This document shows positions 44,951-54,266 of a stretch of DNA of 64,000 nt, in pieces. The DNA lies in NCBI GenBank assembly GCA_934086935.1, contig CAKOIQ010000001.1:30836-94835 (forward strand). Reading direction: 5' to 3'. This DNA is from an uncultured Bacilli bacterium (GTDB lineage: Bacteria; Bacillota_I; Bacilli_A; RF39; UBA660). The notes beneath the pieces are model-generated. The model worked only from the letters and a program-made list of their open reading frames with translations, was not told the DNA's origin and searched no databases. Position numbers and translations under genes: made by a program. The stretch's first letter is position 1. Every line of letters begins with the position of its first letter.

Positions 44951-47509
44951 CTACTTTGCTTCGTACCAATCAGTTCCAAAATCAATTCCAACTTTTAATG
45001 GGACATCTAAGGTAACAATATTTTCCATTATTTCTTTTACTAATTTAGTTAAAGATTCTTTTTCTTCTTTTACTACATCAAATATTAATTCATCATGAAC
45101 TTGTAATAACATTTTTGATTTAAAGTGAGCATTTTGCATCTCATCATCTATTTTAATCATAGCCATTTTAATTATATCAGCACTGGTTCCTTGAATTGGT
45201 GTATTCATAGCGATTCTCTCACCAGATTGTCTAATGATATAATTTTTATTAGATAGTTCATCAATAACTCTTTTACGGTTATATAGAGTTCGTACAGAAC
45301 CATAAAGATGAGCTTCACTTACGATGTCATCCATATATTTTTTAACACCTGGGTATAACTCATAAAATTTATCAATGAACTTTTTAGCATCTTTAGGTTT
45401 GATTTGAAGATTTTCGCCTAAACCAAAACCACTTATACCATAAACGATTCCAAAGACAACCGCTTTAGCAGCTTTACGCATTTCTTTAGTAACTTTCTCT
45501 GGTTCAATTTCAAAGATATCACTTGCTACCTCTGTATGAATATCTTTATCTTCTTTAAACGCTTCAATTAATTCTTTAGAACCTGAAATATGAGCAAGAA
45601 TTCTTAATTCAATTTGAGAATAATCTACACTTAAAAATAAATCATTTTCAGGTAAGAAGGCTTTTCTTACCCTTTTACCTAAATCAGTTTTAGTTGGAAT
45701 ATTTTGTAAGTTTGGATCTATACTTGATAATCTACCGGTTCTAGTTAAGGCTTGTTTATAGATTGTATGAATTTTATGATCAGGCCTAATGTAATTAGTT
45801 AATCCTTCAAGATAGGTACTACATAGTTTTGAAAGATTACGATATTTTAAAATATATTCAATTACAGGATGAACATCGATTAGTTTTTCTAAGATAACTG
45901 CATCTGTACTATAAGATTTATTAGGAATTTTCTTTTTTGGATATGGTAATTTCATATGTTCGAATAATACTACACCTAATTGTTTAGGGCTACTTATATT
46001 AAATTCTTCACCTGATAAATTATAAATAATATCAGCAATTTCAGTTAAATTTTTATCTAATTCTTCTTTTTGTTTATTTAGAATTTCTTTATCACAAATA
46101 ATGCCATTTTGTTCCATACGAGCTAAAACAGTAATTAAAGGCATTTCTATGTTATTAAATAAATCATACATATCTTCCATTTTTAATTTTTTAATTAGAT
46201 CATCTCTGGTATCAAAGATATATTTAGCTTTTTGGCAAACAGCATTTTTTAGTTTTGTTTCATCCTTTAAGATGTCATTATAAAATGGGACTTCTATTCC
46301 CTCTTTATTCATTAAAACCGCTAAATCGTCTTTAATTTGATAATTTAATAAATATGTAGCAATTAAGTTATCAAAGATGGTGTTCGTTTCAAAATCATTT
46401 AATATTATAATATTTTTCTTTAAATCGTATGTGTATTTTTTAGTACATTTTAGATAATCAAATACTTCTTTTATTTGATTTTTATTAATGTAAAATAAGT
46501 TGTTTTGATCATATAGACCCATTCCTAAAATATTAGCAATATGATAATTTTCATTATCTATTTCGATATAATAAGATACTATATTATCTTTATTAATTTC
46601 TTCTACGTTTGTTAATTCTTTGTAATTTACTTTAGTAGTTATTTCTTTTTTTTCTGGTAGTTTTTTTAAAAATGAATAAAATTCTAAGTCTTCATATATT
46701 TTTTCTAGTTCTTTAGTTGGTCCGTTATAAACCATATCTTCTAATTTATCTCTTAGAGGTACTTTTAAATAAATTGTACAAATATCTTTACTGAAAAAAG
46801 CATTTTCTTTATCATTTACTAATTTATCATGAAGTGAACCTTTTATTTCATCAATATGATTATATATTTCTTCAAGACTGTCATACTGCTGTAATAATTT
46901 TAATGCAGTTTTTTCTCCTATTCCTTTTACTCCAGGAACATTATCAGAAGGATCACCCATTAAAGCTTTTAAATCAATCATTCTAATTGGATTAATACCA
47001 TAATCTTCTTTAAATGTTTTTTCATTATATCTTATATAATCTTTAGTTTTTAATAATTTGACATCTACTTCATTATTAATTAGTTGGAGTAAATCTTTAT
47101 CTGATGAAACAATGGTTGCAGCAAATTCTGGGTCATCTAATGCCATACGAGAAATTGTTCCAATAATATCATCTGCTTCATAGTTTTCTACTTCATAGTG
47201 TTTAATTCCCATAGCATCTAGTAAAACTCTTGCTTTTGGCATTTGTTCTAAAAGTTCAGTTGGGGTTTCTTGACGTCCAGCTTTGTAATCTTTATATTTT
47301 ACATGTCTAAAGTTTTTGCCAATGTCAAAAGCAACAGCAATATAATTTGGTTTTTCTTCTTCAATTATTTTATTAATCATGTTAACAAAGCCATATAAAG
47401 CATTTGTGGCTTCACCTTTAGAATTTTTCATTAAATTGCCTGTATATGCAGTGGCAAAATAACTTCTAAACATAAGATTATTTCCATCTACTAAGATTAC
47501 TTTTTTCAT
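44951..47509 (-). CDS. polA: DNA polymerase I
   Basis: 852 residues from the ATG at 47509 (AGAGGTG upstream). The 5'-3' exonuclease domain has VDGNNLMFRSYF, SSDKDLLQLI and GDPSDNVPGVKGIGEKTA. The middle domain lacks the DxE motif of a working 3'-5' exonuclease, as in Bacillus. The polymerase domain has SVDYSQIELRILAH, RKAAKAVVFGIVYG and LQVHDELIFDV. It fills gaps and removes primers. Confidence 0.97.
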   Translation of the reverse strand: MKKVILVDGNNLMFRSYFATAYTGNLMKNSKGEATNALYGFVNMINKIIEEEKPNYIAVAFDIGKNFRHVKYKDYKAGRQETPTELLEQMPKARVLLDAMGIKHYEVENYEADDIIGTISRMALDDPEFAATIVSSDKDLLQLINNEVDVKLLKTKDYIRYNEKTFKEDYGINPIRMIDLKALMGDPSDNVPGVKGIGEKTALKLLQQYDSLEEIYNHIDEIKGSLHDKLVNDKENAFFSKDICTIYLKVPLRDKLEDMVYNGPTKELEKIYEDLEFYSFLKKLPEKKEITTKVNYKELTNVEEINKDNIVSYYIEIDNENYHIANILGMGLYDQNNLFYINKNQIKEVFDYLKCTKKYTYDLKKNIIILNDFETNTIFDNLIATYLLNYQIKDDLAVLMNKEGIEVPFYNDILKDETKLKNAVCQKAKYIFDTRDDLIKKLKMEDMYDLFNNIEMPLITVLARMEQNGIICDKEILNKQKEELDKNLTEIADIIYNLSGEEFNISSPKQLGVVLFEHMKLPYPKKKIPNKSYSTDAVILEKLIDVHPVIEYILKYRNLSKLCSTYLEGLTNYIRPDHKIHTIYKQALTRTGRLSSIDPNLQNIPTKTDLGKRVRKAFLPENDLFLSVDYSQIELRILAHISGSKELIEAFKEDKDIHTEVASDIFEIEPEKVTKEMRKAAKAVVFGIVYGISGFGLGENLQIKPKDAKKFIDKFYELYPGVKKYMDDIVSEAHLYGSVRTLYNRKRVIDELSNKNYIIRQSGERIAMNTPIQGTSADIIKMAMIKIDDEMQNAHFKSKMLLQVHDELIFDVVKEEKESLTKLVKEIMENIVTLDVPLKVGIDFGTDWYEAK

Positions 47510-47559
47510 TTTGAACACCTCTTAAATATTATAATATATTTTAATTTTTTTATAAAGAA

Positions 47560-47583
47560 AATCTAGTACTTTTGTACTAGATT
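47560..47583 (-). terminator. Intrinsic terminator before polA
   Basis: AATCTAGTAC/GTACTAGATT with a 4-nt loop, then TTCTTTATAAAAAAATT on the minus strand. It ends the upstream 435-residue gene. Confidence 0.75.
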
Positions 47584-48889
47584 AATCATGATAACTTTCA
47601 CTTGCTTTTTTACGGCTAAATTTTTTCTGAGCTATTTCTTGTCTTAATTTTTGCTCTTTATTTTTGTTTTTAGTTTGGTCGCCTTTATATTTAGCAATTA
47701 ATGATTTTATGTATTTATTTCTTTCTTCAAGAGAAGAAAAAGATTTTAGTTTTTCTAGTGTTGGATAAGCTGAGATATCTTTTACTTTAATATCTTCAAT
47801 ATTAATTGGCTTTTTAAAATATATTTTTCCATTAGTTATTAAATTGTCAGTTATGGGAGTATCTTCACTCATACCAATTTTAGATAAAAATTCTCTAGCA
47901 AAGATACTATCTGTCATGCCATCATAACTATCACCATTAGCATATTTTATTATTGCTTCTTCCATATATTCATAAGGGGCAAATAAGATTTCTCCGCTTT
48001 TTGGGGCTTTAAAACTATAACTTATGGTATGTCTTAATTTTTCAGGTTTAAAATCAGGAGATAATGCTAATGCCCAAAATCCGTAGTCTTTAAATGTTAA
48101 TTTTTTATTTCCTACTTGAAAGTATGGTTCAAATGAATCATCATAACGATAAGTAATAACTGAGATATTATTAAATACAAAGTATTCTAAATTATCATCA
48201 ATAGGATGATAATAATAACCTGTTCTTTTTTGATATCTTAACATAAAATCTATTAAAAAATCTTGTATCATATCACATCCTAATGAATATCCTGGAGACT
48301 TTACTACTGAAAGAGGATGTTCTTTAGGATAATTGTAAACTTTAAATATTTTATTGGCCATTCTTCTTTGATAATTTTTAACATTGTTATAAGGAAATGG
48401 AAGACGTGCTTTTAATTCTTTATCTATATCATCCTTACTCATTGATTTATCAACAACATCTTCACTAATTTTAAGAAGAATGTCCCGATATTTTTTTAGA
48501 GCTAGATACTTTTTACCCTTATATAAAAGTATTTCTAGTTCATCAATGTCATCAAATAATCTTTTAAATACAAGAAAGAAATCACTTTGTGGGGAGTAAT
48601 TTTTTAATCTTTTGGCAAATTTTTCATTACATGTTGCTTCTTCTATTGCTCGATATGCATCATCATAAGAAATTTTAGGGATATAATAATAACTTGCTAC
48701 TACTTTATAAAATAGCATATATAATAGAGTTTCATTAAAACCTAATGCGTCAAAATCTTTAGCTAATTCTGTACATTTAGTAGCAATAATATTATTTATA
48801 TGAGTATTAACTTCATTTTGAGGTATTAAGTTATTAATATATCTTTCATACCTTTCTGGGATTGGTTCATAAAATATTACTTTTTCCAT
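47582..48889 (-). CDS. Large cytoplasmic protein of unknown function
   Basis: 435 residues without signal or membrane helix. It is rich in Tyr, Asp and Lys, with a basic tail of about 40 residues (KNKNKEQKLRQEIAQKKFSRKK). No catalytic motif is recognised; there is a single Cys in GYSLGCDMIQDF and another in EATCNEKF. It is between rpoZ and polA with GGAGG. It may be lineage-specific. Confidence 0.6.
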   Translation of the reverse strand: MEKVIFYEPIPERYERYINNLIPQNEVNTHINNIIATKCTELAKDFDALGFNETLLYMLFYKVVASYYYIPKISYDDAYRAIEEATCNEKFAKRLKNYSPQSDFFLVFKRLFDDIDELEILLYKGKKYLALKKYRDILLKISEDVVDKSMSKDDIDKELKARLPFPYNNVKNYQRRMANKIFKVYNYPKEHPLSVVKSPGYSLGCDMIQDFLIDFMLRYQKRTGYYYHPIDDNLEYFVFNNISVITYRYDDSFEPYFQVGNKKLTFKDYGFWALALSPDFKPEKLRHTISYSFKAPKSGEILFAPYEYMEEAIIKYANGDSYDGMTDSIFAREFLSKIGMSEDTPITDNLITNGKIYFKKPINIEDIKVKDISAYPTLEKLKSFSSLEERNKYIKSLIAKYKGDQTKNKNKEQKLRQEIAQKKFSRKKASESYHD

Positions 48890-48916
48890 TATTCCTCCAC
48901 ATATATAAAAAAAGAC

Positions 48917-49114
48917 TTAATTATTGTATTTAATTAACCCTTTTTCTAATTCTTCAAGTGCTCTACCAAGTTCCTTTTTATTTTTATATTCTCTTTCTGG
49001 AAGTTGATAGTGATTAGTTTCTTTCATTTGTTCAGCTCTTTTAGCAATGATATGAACTAATTTATACTTTGAATCAACATAGTTTAATATTTTATCTATT
49101 GATGGATAAATCAT
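48917..49114 (-). CDS. rpoZ: RNA polymerase omega subunit
   Basis: 65 residues from the ATG at 49114. MIYPSIDKILNYVDSKYKLVHIIAKRAEQM and KELGRALEELEKGLI match the omega core. Omega helps RNA polymerase assembly and, in other bacteria, ppGpp response. AGGAG is 10 nt upstream of the ATG. Confidence 0.9.
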   Translation of the reverse strand: MIYPSIDKILNYVDSKYKLVHIIAKRAEQMKETNHYQLPEREYKNKKELGRALEELEKGLIKYNN

Positions 49115-49204
49115 TGTTATCACTCTCCTACAATTCTAATATACTATAGGAGTTTAATTTTAAACATAGTTTTGTCAAACTTTATACATTTATTTTACAA
49201 AAAA

Positions 49205-49453
49205 TTATTTATCACAAGGATTTTGGTCATAAACATGACAAACTTCATTTTCTTCACAACTAGTAAAGCATGGTGTGTAATAATGATGATAAATGTGATG
49301 GTTAATAATTCTTGTATGAACAGGTTGAATGTGTTCAATTTGATGATTTATTTCTCGGTGACATACCTTTTCACATGGGCATTCATAAATTGGTGGACAC
49401 TCCATTTTCATATCATCTTTTGGCATATCACAGCATCTATTAGTTTTAAACAT
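49205..49453 (-). CDS. CotD-like spore coat family protein
   Basis: 82 residues from the ATG at 49453. It is rich in Cys, His and Tyr, and carries HIQPVHTRIINHHIYHHYYTP, close to the CotD-type H-x-x-P-x-HT..NHHxxxHxHYxP pattern. CotD is an inner coat protein of Bacillus spores. Here it may be a coat remnant or a surface or metal-binding protein in a lineage that no longer sporulates. Confidence 0.75.
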   Translation of the reverse strand: MFKTNRCCDMPKDDMKMECPPIYECPCEKVCHREINHQIEHIQPVHTRIINHHIYHHYYTPCFTSCEENEVCHVYDQNPCDK

Positions 49454-49511
49454 TTTATACACTTTCCTTTCTAGTGTAGTTTATGTGAAAATTTAATAGA
49501 TGGCTAGGCTT

Positions 49512-49919
49512 TTATTCACAAGGTACTTCAATATCACTTGTTAGCACTAATGTAGGTAATTCTACTTTATATCTGTCTTCATTGTATACTAAAACGTCTG
49601 ATTCAAACTTAAAGGTTTTAGTTGTGTTATCATCAAATTTAATGATGTAATACATATCTCCGCTAGTTACTTGTTCATTAGTTTTTTTGATAGTTTTTAC
49701 TTTATTTAAAGTGTCAAATAATTTATCATTATCTATTTTGTAACATTGAGGTCCTTCGGCTGAAAATCCATCATACTTTATAATAAAGTCAGTAATATGT
49801 TCACTATTTTGTTTCATATAGTTATACTCGACAGTGTTAGTTATATTAAATTTAGTATTAGAACATCCTGTTAAAACAAATACACAAATAAATAAAATTA
49901 TAATAAGATATTTTTTCAT
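49512..49919 (-). CDS. Lipoprotein of unknown function
   Basis: 135 residues with a lipoprotein signal peptide ending in LTGC (Cys19), then a small beta-type domain of about 115 residues with two more Cys. It would be anchored to the outer face of the membrane. No ligand motif recognised. Confidence 0.72.
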   Translation of the reverse strand: MKKYLIIILFICVFVLTGCSNTKFNITNTVEYNYMKQNSEHITDFIIKYDGFSAEGPQCYKIDNDKLFDTLNKVKTIKKTNEQVTSGDMYYIIKFDDNTTKTFKFESDVLVYNEDRYKVELPTLVLTSDIEVPCE

Positions 49920-50003
49920 AGTTTCACCGATTGAATGATATCATAATTAATTAACAAAAACAACTACGTAAACTTAAATCAATAATTTTTGTTACGAAAA
50001 AAA

Positions 50004-50019
50004 CAAGCTAGTTAGCTTG
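50004..50019 (-). terminator. Intrinsic terminator at the end of the 229-residue gene
   Basis: CAAGCTA/TAGCTTG followed by seven T on the minus strand; it overlaps the stop codon region. Confidence 0.75.
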
Positions 50020-50697
50020 ATTCTTTTTCTTCTTATTTAGGATAAATGCAGTAAAACCACCAGCTATGGCACCTATTATTGTGTAAGTTAATATTCTTTG
50101 GCTTCCCTTTGATATTTTTTCTTCATCTTGGTATTCTGGTAAGATGTCATAACTAATTGAATTAATTATTTCTTTAATTTGAAGTTTTTCTTCATTTGTG
50201 AAATCTTCTGACTTTTGAACAGAAAATGTGTAGCCTAAACGATTAACAACTGTATAGTATGATGCTAAATACATTTTATTTGTACTATCATAATAATATG
50301 ATTCAACATATTTATATTTTGTTTTATAGATGTCGTTATTGTTCGAATTAACTATTTTACCAAATTCAGTAGCTACTTCTTTTACTTCTTCATCTGTATA
50401 ATTTGATAAGTTATTCATTTTATCAACTTCTTTAGTTCTTAACACAAATTCTAAAGTAAAATTTTTGGGCATTGCATCTATATAAGCTCCATTAGTTGTA
50501 AAGAAATTTTTCATGTATTCTTCGGTAATATTAATTTCTTTTAATTTGGCATTGTCTTTAAGATTTTCTTTAGTAAAAACATACCAATCATCAGGCATAG
50601 TAATATGTGTATTTACCTCTTTAATGTCATAATTTTGAGCAAATACTATAATTGGCAATAATAAAGCCATTAATAATAATCTTTTTAAATGTTTCAT
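50008..50697 (-). CDS. Secreted protein with C-terminal membrane anchor
   Basis: 229 residues: a signal peptide (1-20, ending VFAQ), an alpha/beta outer domain of about 170 residues (MPDDWYVFTKENL... IVNSNNNDIY), a C-terminal Gly-containing helix (about 205-222) and a KKKKNQAN tail. It resembles small PsbP- or DUF-type exported domains, but I cannot name it. AAAGGAG precedes the start. Confidence 0.62.
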   Translation of the reverse strand: MKHLKRLLLMALLLPIIVFAQNYDIKEVNTHITMPDDWYVFTKENLKDNAKLKEINITEEYMKNFFTTNGAYIDAMPKNFTLEFVLRTKEVDKMNNLSNYTDEEVKEVATEFGKIVNSNNNDIYKTKYKYVESYYYDSTNKMYLASYYTVVNRLGYTFSVQKSEDFTNEEKLQIKEIINSISYDILPEYQDEEKISKGSQRILTYTIIGAIAGGFTAFILNKKKKNQAN

Positions 50698-50737
50698 ATA
50701 AACTCTCCTTTTCTATTGTAATTATATCATAATAAAT

Positions 50738-51820
50738 TTAGTTAGTAAATTTAATTGATGGGCATGTTTTAATTTGATGCTTAGTAGTTCTATTGTTATG
50801 TTGTTTGTTGTATTTCTTATATTTTTTAGGGTTAATACTATTTAAATTAAATAAATCTTTTCCTTCAAGTAAACCAGTGCCACGATGCTTTCTTTTACTT
50901 TGGGCTCCGAAAAAAACATAATATTTACCATTTTCATAAATAAAACTACTACGGTAAATTCCAGAATTATCCCATTTATTCATTCTAGTTTCAGGTTTTA
51001 GAACAACTTTAGCTTCAACAAAATCCGTTTCATTTAGAGAATATGTGTAATACAATTTCATCTTATTTAAATTTTTCCACTTATCAAAAGCTACGACTAA
51101 CATTTCATAACCTTTATCAGTTTTAATAATATCTAGATGCCATGTGTTTAGATTTTCTTTGTAAGTAATATTTACTTCTTTTTGATCTACCCAATTTAGA
51201 CCATCTTCACTGGTAGCATATTTTACTTTATAATTAACATCGACATACCAAATTTTATAAATTCCTTCATCATAAATAATAGCTGGACTAATATAATCTT
51301 TTTTATGACGATCGGTTGAGATTATAACAATCTCTTTTTTACGCCAATGAACGCCATCTTTAGTATCTCTTTTATAAATAATTACTTTATTATGATCTAC
51401 TTGGCGCCAATAACAAGATAGTATCTTAGTGTCAGGATTATATACGATATGAGAATCTGAATTGTATCTTTTTTTAGGAATATTATCTACTTCATCTAAA
51501 GGGTTCTTTAAACCTTTTGGCACTTCCCAATTTATTAAATCATTACTTGCAACGATATGCGGATTTTCTTTAGCGGATTTTCCTTTAGGATAAGGAGTAA
51601 AACTCATCCAATATTTATATCCATTCCACTTTTCTTTAAAAGCGATTACTTTGGGATGATATGCTTCTTTATCTCCATAAGATGAAATTATATTTAAGCG
51701 ATATCTTATATTTTTATTATCAAAGGATGTGATTAAATATAAGGCAAGTGGAATTAGTATTAATAAAAATACTAATGTAAATATTAGAGTTTTTTTTATT
51801 CTTTCTTTTTTATTTTTCAT
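50738..51820 (-). CDS. Membrane-anchored GH43-like beta-propeller protein
   Basis: 360 residues. A membrane helix (11-31) is followed by repeated blade-like units with YHPKVIAFKEKW, SDSHIVYNP, KDYISPAIIYDEG and SEDGLNW patterns, the style of five-bladed propeller glycosidases (GH43/32/68 superfamily). The Asp/Glu active-site residues cannot be fixed by eye. It probably acts on or binds an outer glycan. Confidence 0.62.
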   Translation of the reverse strand: MKNKKERIKKTLIFTLVFLLILIPLALYLITSFDNKNIRYRLNIISSYGDKEAYHPKVIAFKEKWNGYKYWMSFTPYPKGKSAKENPHIVASNDLINWEVPKGLKNPLDEVDNIPKKRYNSDSHIVYNPDTKILSCYWRQVDHNKVIIYKRDTKDGVHWRKKEIVIISTDRHKKDYISPAIIYDEGIYKIWYVDVNYKVKYATSEDGLNWVDQKEVNITYKENLNTWHLDIIKTDKGYEMLVVAFDKWKNLNKMKLYYTYSLNETDFVEAKVVLKPETRMNKWDNSGIYRSSFIYENGKYYVFFGAQSKRKHRGTGLLEGKDLFNLNSINPKKYKKYNKQHNNRTTKHQIKTCPSIKFTN

Positions 51821-51895
51821 ATGCTACCTCAACTTCGATAGTATTTTATCATATTAAGATAATAAGTAAAGCAAATTTTAGTTGCATTTATGTAA

Positions 51896-51924
51896 AAAAA
51901 TAAGCAAGTTTAATTGCTTATTTT
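51896..51924 (-). terminator. Intrinsic terminator after the RsgI-N/PepSY gene
   Basis: AAATAAGCAA/TTGCTTATTT with a 6-nt loop and T-run on the minus strand. Confidence 0.8.
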
Positions 51925-53080
51925 ACCAGGTAGTTGGATTTGAGGTTGCACCAGTTGTTGGATCTATATTTAATGAATAATATTTACCATTACATTGAGC
52001 ATTAAATGTATATCTCATCTTTCCATTATTATAATCATAATATGCTTCAACTATTCTGCACTCACTACGATTTAAACTAAAATATTTTAGACCGATTTCT
52101 TCAGCTTGGGTTTCACTAATTTTAGGAGCTGGGATTTTTTCAGTATAATTTGAAATTGTTTTTCCTGTTACTGAATCAACATAAACAAAATATTTAGTGT
52201 CTTTGGTAATTAATGTTACTTTATATGAAAGACAGTATGAACTTCTTTTATCGTCTATTCTTGAAACTAGTGTATTAGTAAAATCTGTCATAGTTTTGTT
52301 TAAATATTTTAAAGCGTAGTTTCTTGCTTTATCCATGCCAATATCTTGTGGATAATTGAATCTTGATGTATCAGATTTATTTTTATTATATGTACACCAT
52401 ACTCCACTTGTATCAGTTGCATTAGCTGGGACAGAAACTTGTTTTTTTGTAGTTGTAGATTTATTATTTTTGACTGTTGTTGCTTTTGTCGTAGTAGTTG
52501 TAGTTGTTTTTTCTTCTTTGTCTATTTTAGTTATTTCATTAACACTTTTATCTTTTAAATCTTCAATACTTAAATTTTTGTTTTCTTTAATAGTTTCTTC
52601 AATATATGCTGCTTTACTTTCAGTTATATTATATTTTTTAGCAATTTCTTTAGAACTTTCATTTATTTTAGGAATTATTACTTTAGTTGAATTTAAGTTA
52701 GCAACTAAGATTGTTTTTACCGTATCTTCCTTAATTTGACCTGAAGTATTTAAAAGAATTGTGGTATTGGCTTTTAAGAAATTTTCTTTTTCAAGATTTT
52801 TTTTAATTAATTTGATAGTTTCAGTTAACTCTTTACCTTCATAGTTATCATTTGTTATTTTTTTAGCATCTTCATTTAATGGTGTTACTTTAATAACTTT
52901 ATTATTTTTATCTAGTTCAATTTTAATACTAGGATTAATATCTAAATAAATTATAGAAGCAACAGCGTTTGATTCTTGGTCTTTATTGCTTCTATTTTTT
53001 AAAATAGTATAAGTTGAAGATGCTACTATAATGATTGATAATAATACTACAGATATTATTAATGTTATTTTCTTTTTCAT
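51923..53080 (-). CDS. Membrane protein with RsgI-N-like and PepSY domains
   Basis: 385 residues. A membrane helix (about 4-25) is followed by ASIIYLDINPSIKIELDKNNKVIKVTPLNEDAKKI, the opening of the periplasmic RsgI-type domain of anti-sigma factors. A Thr/Lys-rich linker (about 195-220) leads to a Cys-containing domain and two PepSY-like halves ending NIDPTTGATSNPTTW. The cytoplasmic anti-sigma (ZAS-like) domain of true RsgI is missing, so it is probably an outer sensor or protease inhibitor rather than an anti-sigma factor. Confidence 0.66.
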   Translation of the reverse strand: MKKKITLIISVVLLSIIIVASSTYTILKNRSNKDQESNAVASIIYLDINPSIKIELDKNNKVIKVTPLNEDAKKITNDNYEGKELTETIKLIKKNLEKENFLKANTTILLNTSGQIKEDTVKTILVANLNSTKVIIPKINESSKEIAKKYNITESKAAYIEETIKENKNLSIEDLKDKSVNEITKIDKEEKTTTTTTTKATTVKNNKSTTTKKQVSVPANATDTSGVWCTYNKNKSDTSRFNYPQDIGMDKARNYALKYLNKTMTDFTNTLVSRIDDKRSSYCLSYKVTLITKDTKYFVYVDSVTGKTISNYTEKIPAPKISETQAEEIGLKYFSLNRSECRIVEAYYDYNNGKMRYTFNAQCNGKYYSLNIDPTTGATSNPTTW

Positions 53081-53135
53081 ATATTTTCCTACTCTACGTT
53101 AATAGTATATCATATGATTTAATTAAAGAAAATAA

Positions 53136-53159
53136 AAAGAACTTAGTAAAGTTCTTTTA
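53136..53159 (-). terminator. Intrinsic terminator of the small accessory operon
   Basis: AAAAGAACT/AGTTCTTTT with a short loop, overlapping the end of the small membrane-protein gene. Confidence 0.65.
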
Positions 53160-53645
53160 GATAAACCATTTCCATGTGTGCCAGAATGATAAACTATGAG
53201 AAGAAATCATACAGCTGATAATGGTTATGATAAATAAAATTATAAATACTATTAAGAAAATAATTGTTAATTTTTTAAGAAGAATTTTAGTACTTAAAGA
53301 TAATTCTTGGTATAATGTTACTTCTTTAATACTTTCAAATTTATTAAGCATTTTATTATGGAAGTTTTTATATAAATTAAATAAATATTTTATTAATAAG
53401 TAAAAATAAATACTTCTAATTATAGATAGTAGACTTAATGAAATTAAACTTAGAGCAAGAATAAAACTACACCAATATTGCATTGATGGGATTATATTAG
53501 CAAAATTTATTTTAACAATTAACGATATTGAAATAATTAAAGTAGAAAGACTAATGATAATTAAAATTAATAAGAATGCTAATAAAAAGATAAAAAATAA
53601 TGAAGTGAAAATATCACTTACTATTAGTCCTATAATATTTATAAT
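53157..53645 (-). CDS. Small polytopic membrane protein, possible ATT start
   Basis: The frame is open from about 53660. The first normal start (ATG 53483) lies in mid-protein, has no ribosome binding site, and would cut a hydrophobic protein that reads as four membrane helices from 53645. An AAGG five nt before an ATT at 53645 makes this a candidate non-standard start (162 residues). The alternative is a 5'-damaged gene. It is last in the small operon that begins at 54500. No family recognised. Confidence 0.4.
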   Translation of the reverse strand: MINIIGLIVSDIFTSLFFIFLLAFLLILIIISLSTLIISISLIVKINFANIIPSMQYWCSFILALSLISLSLLSIIRSIYFYLLIKYLFNLYKNFHNKMLNKFESIKEVTLYQELSLSTKILLKKLTIIFLIVFIILFIITIISCMISSHSLSFWHTWKWFI

Positions 53646-53701
53646 ACTTACCTTATTTAATTTTTAATATTTGGAGTAAAGCCTGAATTTGTTAACATTT
53701 A

Positions 53702-54052
53702 TTATTTTCCTAAGTCTAAAAGTTTATTTATGGTGTTAGCAGTTATTATTGTTATGTAGTCTTTTATATTTGTGCTTGCAGTCTTACTCCACCAATTTGT
53801 TTTTTTATAATATTTTAATTTTTGGTATTTAATGATACAGACTGGAATATCTAAATTAAATTTGGTTCTAATCATTTCATGAATTAAGTTATCAGGTTCT
53901 TGATTATCTGAATTAAATATTATGTTACCACTGTTAAGGTGTGTTATATCATTTTCAATTCCTAAATTTTCTAGTTCTTGTTTTAGTGCATTCATTGGAA
54001 TCTTGTTTTTTCCACTCACATTAATTCCTCGTAATAATCCAATATATTTCAT
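53702..54052 (-). pseudogene. DUF1697 gene with internal deletion
   Basis: 116 codons. The start MKYIGLLRGINVSGKNKIPM and GLEN..THLNSGNIIF are the classic DUF1697 N-terminus. The protein then jumps from TNWW (usual mid-protein NPDWW) to SKTASTNIKDYITIITANTINKLLDL, the usual C-terminus. About 60-70 residues from the middle of a normal ~180-residue protein are missing, in frame. No good ribosome binding site precedes it; it may depend on coupling to the gene before. Confidence 0.68.
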
Positions 54053-54053
54053 T

Positions 54054-54257
54054 TTAAATACTTTTTATTAATACAATTTTTTCTTTTAATTTTATTTTTG
54101 TTATTTCATAGCCATATTTTTTTAATTCTTTTTTATATCTAAGAAATGAGTGATCGATTGGAAAATTTAAGATTTTTTCAATTTCAGCAAATGTTAATTC
54201 GTAATTATCTTGATTTTGCTTTTTTAAATAGATCCATAATGGTTCATATTTGCTAAT
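54054..54257 (-). CDS. Small conserved protein (DUF7662-like) with apparent ATT start
   Basis: 67 residues if the ATT at 54255-54257 is the start. The first residues read (I/M)SKYEPLWIYLKKQ, and the rest LTFAEIEKILNFPIDHSFLRYKKEL, which I recognise as a small family that normally starts MSKYEPLW. AAGGAG lies five nt upstream at ideal spacing and there is no ATG, GTG or TTG anywhere near. The stop is one base before the DUF1697 start. Either ATT is used, as in infC, or the start codon was lost by a G-to-T change. Confidence 0.7.
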   Translation of the reverse strand: MSKYEPLWIYLKKQNQDNYELTFAEIEKILNFPIDHSFLRYKKELKKYGYEITKIKLKEKIVLIKSI

Positions 54258-54266
54258 AGGTACTCC

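Noticed and set aside
49172..49474. A plus-strand hydrophobic reading frame opposite the CotD-like gene
   Set aside because: It lacks a ribosome binding site and mirrors the His/Cys-rich minus-strand gene, which has a family match.
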